The translations under genes and the position numbers were made by a program. A stretch of DNA of 7,616 bases from a bacterium (GTDB lineage: Bacteria; Planctomycetota; B15-G4; JADJEK01). This document shows, in pieces, positions 5,338-7,616 of this stretch; positions within the stretch are counted from its first letter, which is position 1, and every line of letters starts with the position of its first letter. Under the pieces are notes generated by a model. It worked only from the letters and a program-made list of their open reading frames with translations, made no database searches and was not told the origin of the DNA. The stretch spans positions 1 through 7,616 of the forward strand of contig JAUIEL010000324.1 in NCBI GenBank assembly GCA_030428825.1. The letters are read 5' to 3'.

Positions 5338-6627
5338 ATGGCGTCCAATCGGAAGCTCGCCCTCCTCCTGACGTTCTGCGGCCCCGCGCTCGCGCTCCTT
5401 CCCGCCGCGCGCGGCGACGACGAGCGGGCCGCGACGGTGGTGCGGATCGAGCGGTTCCTGGCGCCGTACGAGGAGGCCGGCCACCTCTCGGGGACGCTGC
5501 TCGTCGCCCTCGACGACGACGTGCTCCTGGAGCGATCGTTCGGCCTCTCTTCGATCGAGGAGGAGGAGGAGAACACCGAGGAGACGCGGCACTGCGTGGC
5601 GTCGGTGACGAAGCCGATGACGGTCGTCGTCGCGCTGCGGCTCCTGGAGGCGGGCGAGGTCGCGGCGGACGACCGGCTCTCGAAGTTCCTCCCCGACTTC
5701 CCGCGCGGCGACGAGATCACGCTCGCGCACCTGCTGAACCACCGCGCCGGGATCCCGCACCGCGTGACCGACGACGAGACGGTCCGGCGCACCGCCGCCG
5801 ACGTGGCCGCGCTCGCGGCGAAGGTCCCGCTCCTGTTCGAGCCGGGCACCGACCACTCCTACAGCTCCGCCGGCTTCTCCGTGCTGGCGCGGGCGCTCGA
5901 GGTCGCGTCCGGGCGGACGTTCTCCGAACTGCTTCGCGAGCACGTCTTCGACGCCGCGGGGATGACGCGGAGCGTCGACTCGATCGACCTCGCGGACGAA
6001 GACCACGCGCGCGCGTACCGCTGGACGCCGACGGGCCTCCTCCCCGCGGAGGAGAAGGACCTCTCGTTCCTCGTCGGGGCCGGCTCGGTCTGGTCGACCG
6101 CGCGAGACCTGTTCCGCCTGCAACGGGCGATCCTCTCCGGCCGGCTCGGGGAGACGGTGCGCGCGAACACGGTGCGAAACGGAGAGCTGACCTGGAACGG
6201 CGTCACCGGCGGGTTCCGGGCGTTCGCCGACTTCCATCGCCGGACCGGGGTCACGGTCGTCTGGGTCGGCAACGTGCAGACGGGCGCGGCGGACCGGATG
6301 AGGAAGGGGCTCGAGTGGATCGTCGACGGCGACGAGCCCGACCCGGCCGCGGTCCCGACCTGCGATCCGGTCGCCGTCGCGGCCGAGACGCTCTCCCGCT
6401 ACGCCGGGACGTACGAGATGCGGCCGGGCTCGACGCTCGACGTGCGGCCGGACGGCGGCCGGCTCCGCGTGAACGACTGGCTCCTCTTCCCGACCTCCGC
6501 GACGACCTTCTTCTCGCCGCAGGACTACGGGACGGTCACGGTCGTCCTCGACGAGGACGGCGCGCCGGTCCGTCTCGACTGGGAGAACGACGGCGAGGTG
6601 ACGCCGATGCCGCGACTCGACGGCTGA
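5338..6627 (+). CDS. Secreted beta-lactamase-family (class C/PBP-like) serine hydrolase
   Basis: The product is 429 residues from an ATG preceded by GGAAGGAG with a five-base spacer. Residues 1-26 form a signal peptide (KLALLLTFCGPALALLPAARG), so the enzyme is exported. The serine beta-lactamase-like fold is shown by SGTLLVALDDDVLLERSFG (51-69), the nucleophile motif ASVTK (S89, K92), HLLNHRAGIP (131-140, normally HLLTHTSGIP), FEPGTDHSYSSAGF (167-180) with Y175 as the expected second catalytic residue, and GAGSVWSTARDLFRL (247-261). The third motif, usually HTGG or HxG, reads GVTGG (288-292) and has no histidine. Residues about 350-420 form a C-terminal beta domain like DUF3471 (LSRYAGTYE...). 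The family includes esterases, D-aminopeptidases, carboxypeptidases and true beta-lactamases; the substrate cannot be told here, and antibiotic resistance should not be inferred. A (GAG)5 run encodes five glutamates at 74-78. Confidence 0.93.
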   Translation: MASNRKLALLLTFCGPALALLPAARGDDERAATVVRIERFLAPYEEAGHLSGTLLVALDDDVLLERSFGLSSIEEEEENTEETRHCVASVTKPMTVVVALRLLEAGEVAADDRLSKFLPDFPRGDEITLAHLLNHRAGIPHRVTDDETVRRTAADVAALAAKVPLLFEPGTDHSYSSAGFSVLARALEVASGRTFSELLREHVFDAAGMTRSVDSIDLADEDHARAYRWTPTGLLPAEEKDLSFLVGAGSVWSTARDLFRLQRAILSGRLGETVRANTVRNGELTWNGVTGGFRAFADFHRRTGVTVVWVGNVQTGAADRMRKGLEWIVDGDEPDPAAVPTCDPVAVAAETLSRYAGTYEMRPGSTLDVRPDGGRLRVNDWLLFPTSATTFFSPQDYGTVTVVLDEDGAPVRLDWENDGEVTPMPRLDG

Positions 6628-6663
6628 GGGCGCCCACCTCGCTCCCGCACGGACCCGTCGCCC

Positions 6664-6679
6664 GGCCGCGGATCCGGCC
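6664..6679. terminator. Hairpin in convergent spacer (possible bidirectional terminator)
   Basis: GGCCG-CGGATC-CGGCC forms five base pairs with a six-base loop in the 54-base space between two converging genes. It has no T-tract on either strand. A terminator is expected here because the genes converge, and this is the only symmetrical element in the space, but the structure is weak. Confidence 0.25.
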
Positions 6680-6681
6680 CG

Positions 6682-7616
6682 TCAGTGCCCGAACGTCCAC
6701 TGCAGGCCGGGGGTCTGCGCGGTGAGCATCGGACCGCCGGCGGCCGGGTCGACGAACAACGCCTGCATGAAGACCGAGGTCCCGCACGCCGCCACGTCGT
6801 TCGGGAGCGCAACCGAGAGGACGGCCGATCCGCCCGCGTCGAGCGCCGGCAGGTCGACGAGCAGCAGGACGCCGCCGACGAGGAGGGTGCCTCCGTCGAG
6901 CGGGACCGAGGCGGAGGACGTACCGACGAGGAGGTGGACCGGGCCCGCGCCGGGAAGGCCGTTGGAGAGGATCAGCTCGACCTCGCCCCCGAGAACGGGA
7001 GGCGTCGTCGAGTCGAGCTGGGGAACTCCGAACGCGCCGGGCTTCCCCGTCCCGTACTTCGAGGCAGTCGCCGATTCCCCGGGCGAGCAGGTCGCCGTAC
7101 GGAGGTCGATCTCTCCCGGGCCATCCCCGTGGGGCCCGAACCAGCGAGACGCGACGAGGTACGGCGACGTCGCGGTGTCGTAGCGGAGCCGCGCCCGCCA
7201 CCGGTACGCGGTGGCGGGGAGGAGTCCGGACTCGATCCGGCTCAGCTCGACGCCCCCCAGACCGAGATCCGCTGCGGGTGACGAACCGGTACCGGTTCCG
7301 TCGAACGGGACCCCGAACGGCTTCACCTCCGTCTCGAGGGCCGCGCGGACGCGACCGAACGGCGAGCGGCCGAGCGCCGAGAGACGCAGCGCCCCCTCGA
7401 ACCGACCGAGCCGAGCCACGGTGCTCCCGTCGACCCGACGCTGCCGGGGGACGAACGTGGCGGCGGTCGTCCCCCGGCCGAGGAAGAGGCACGCGGCCCC
7501 CTCCTGCGGCAAGGCTCCGGTGAATCCGTCGGCACCGACGAGAACGTCGCCGATGCCGTCCCCGTTCACGTCCCCCGCCGTCGCGACGGCCGCGCCGAAC
7601 CCCTCCGCCGACGTGG
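6682..7616 (-). CDS. FG-GAP / fibronectin-like surface protein with planctomycete C-terminal module (5' end beyond right edge)
   Basis: The frame is open from the right edge to a TGA at 6684-6682, so 310 residues of the C-terminus are visible and the start and signal peptide are missing. A GTG at 7569 is an internal valine of the repeat, not a start. Visible residues about 5-50 are an FG-GAP repeat: EGFGAAVATAGDVNGDGIGD with the calcium-binding DVNGDGIGD loop (15-23), then VLVGAD and GAACLFLGRG. Such repeats build beta-propellers in extracellular adhesins and integrin-like proteins; this would be the last blade or blades. Residues about 75-174 look like a fibronectin-III-like sandwich: EVKPFGVPFDGTG, then LLPATAYRWRARLRYD. 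Residues 176-310 are the shared module: CSPGE, YGTGKPG, GVPQL, LLVG, DGGTLLVGG, LPNDVAACGTS, MQALFVDP and a final PGLQWTFGH. The gene converges on the serine hydrolase gene with 54 bases between their stops. The product is probably exported and surface-associated; the ligand is unknown. Confidence 0.88.
   Translation of the reverse strand, partial: TSAEGFGAAVATAGDVNGDGIGDVLVGADGFTGALPQEGAACLFLGRGTTAATFVPRQRRVDGSTVARLGRFEGALRLSALGRSPFGRVRAALETEVKPFGVPFDGTGTGSSPAADLGLGGVELSRIESGLLPATAYRWRARLRYDTATSPYLVASRWFGPHGDGPGEIDLRTATCSPGESATASKYGTGKPGAFGVPQLDSTTPPVLGGEVELILSNGLPGAGPVHLLVGTSSASVPLDGGTLLVGGVLLLVDLPALDAGGSAVLSVALPNDVAACGTSVFMQALFVDPAAGGPMLTAQTPGLQWTFGH

Noticed and set aside
5304..6725. Long plus-strand frame overlapping the serine hydrolase
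   Set aside because: Arg-rich, no motif; it is the +1 shadow of a well-supported enzyme gene.
6536..7492. Minus-strand frame overlapping the FG-GAP gene in another phase
   Set aside because: Arg/Pro-rich and runs over the stop of the FG-GAP gene into the hydrolase 3' end; it is a shadow.
1..7616. CRISPR array, tRNA, rRNA, insertion sequence, phage or toxin-antitoxin module
   Set aside because: No spaced direct repeats, no cloverleaf or conserved rRNA segment, no transposase or integrase motifs, and no paired small toxin/antitoxin genes were found.

Overview
The window is very GC-rich (roughly 70%), with codons ending almost always in G or C. It is packed with short genes for exported proteins. 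Two C-terminal regions share a pattern of about 130 residues (YGxGxPG...GVP..., then LLxG...GGTxLV..., then LPxD...CGxSxxxQxLxVDP). A third protein carries a related copy at its N-terminus. From memory, this module, together with FG-GAP proteins and many signal-peptide proteins of unknown function, is typical of Planctomycetota, especially the deep-branching marine lineages known mostly from genomes. The assignment to that phylum is an inference, because no rRNA or housekeeping gene is present.

Left part (1-3375), minus strand. Three genes read leftwards in the order: membrane-anchored beta-helix protein (3375-2167), secreted protein with a glutamine-amidotransferase-like fold plus the C-terminal module (2062-959), and a secreted repeat protein (918 to beyond base 1). 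The last two are 40 bases apart, and each has a Shine-Dalgarno sequence. They look like one transcription unit, although the 104-base gap before the middle gene could hold a second promoter.

Centre (3376-4201). A 132-base divergent spacer carries an inverted repeat. It is followed on the plus strand by two very small membrane-protein genes (42 codons at 3508-3636 and about 68 codons at 3891-4097). The second has an unresolved start: a near-perfect ribosome binding site lies 129 bases upstream in the same frame, and competing hairpins sit just before the internal ATG.

Right part (4202-7616). On the plus strand are a secreted protein with the shared module at its N-terminus followed by a lectin-like beta-sandwich (4202-5251), and a secreted beta-lactamase-family serine hydrolase (5338-6627). 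Converging on them from the right edge is the 3' part of an FG-GAP / fibronectin-like / C-terminal-module protein (6682-7616, minus strand).

No RNA gene, CRISPR array, insertion sequence or phage feature was seen. Taken together the genes suggest cell-surface or extracellular functions, but nothing in the sequence ties them into one biochemical pathway. The least explained items are the mobile domain module, the repeat protein at the left edge, and the two tiny membrane proteins.
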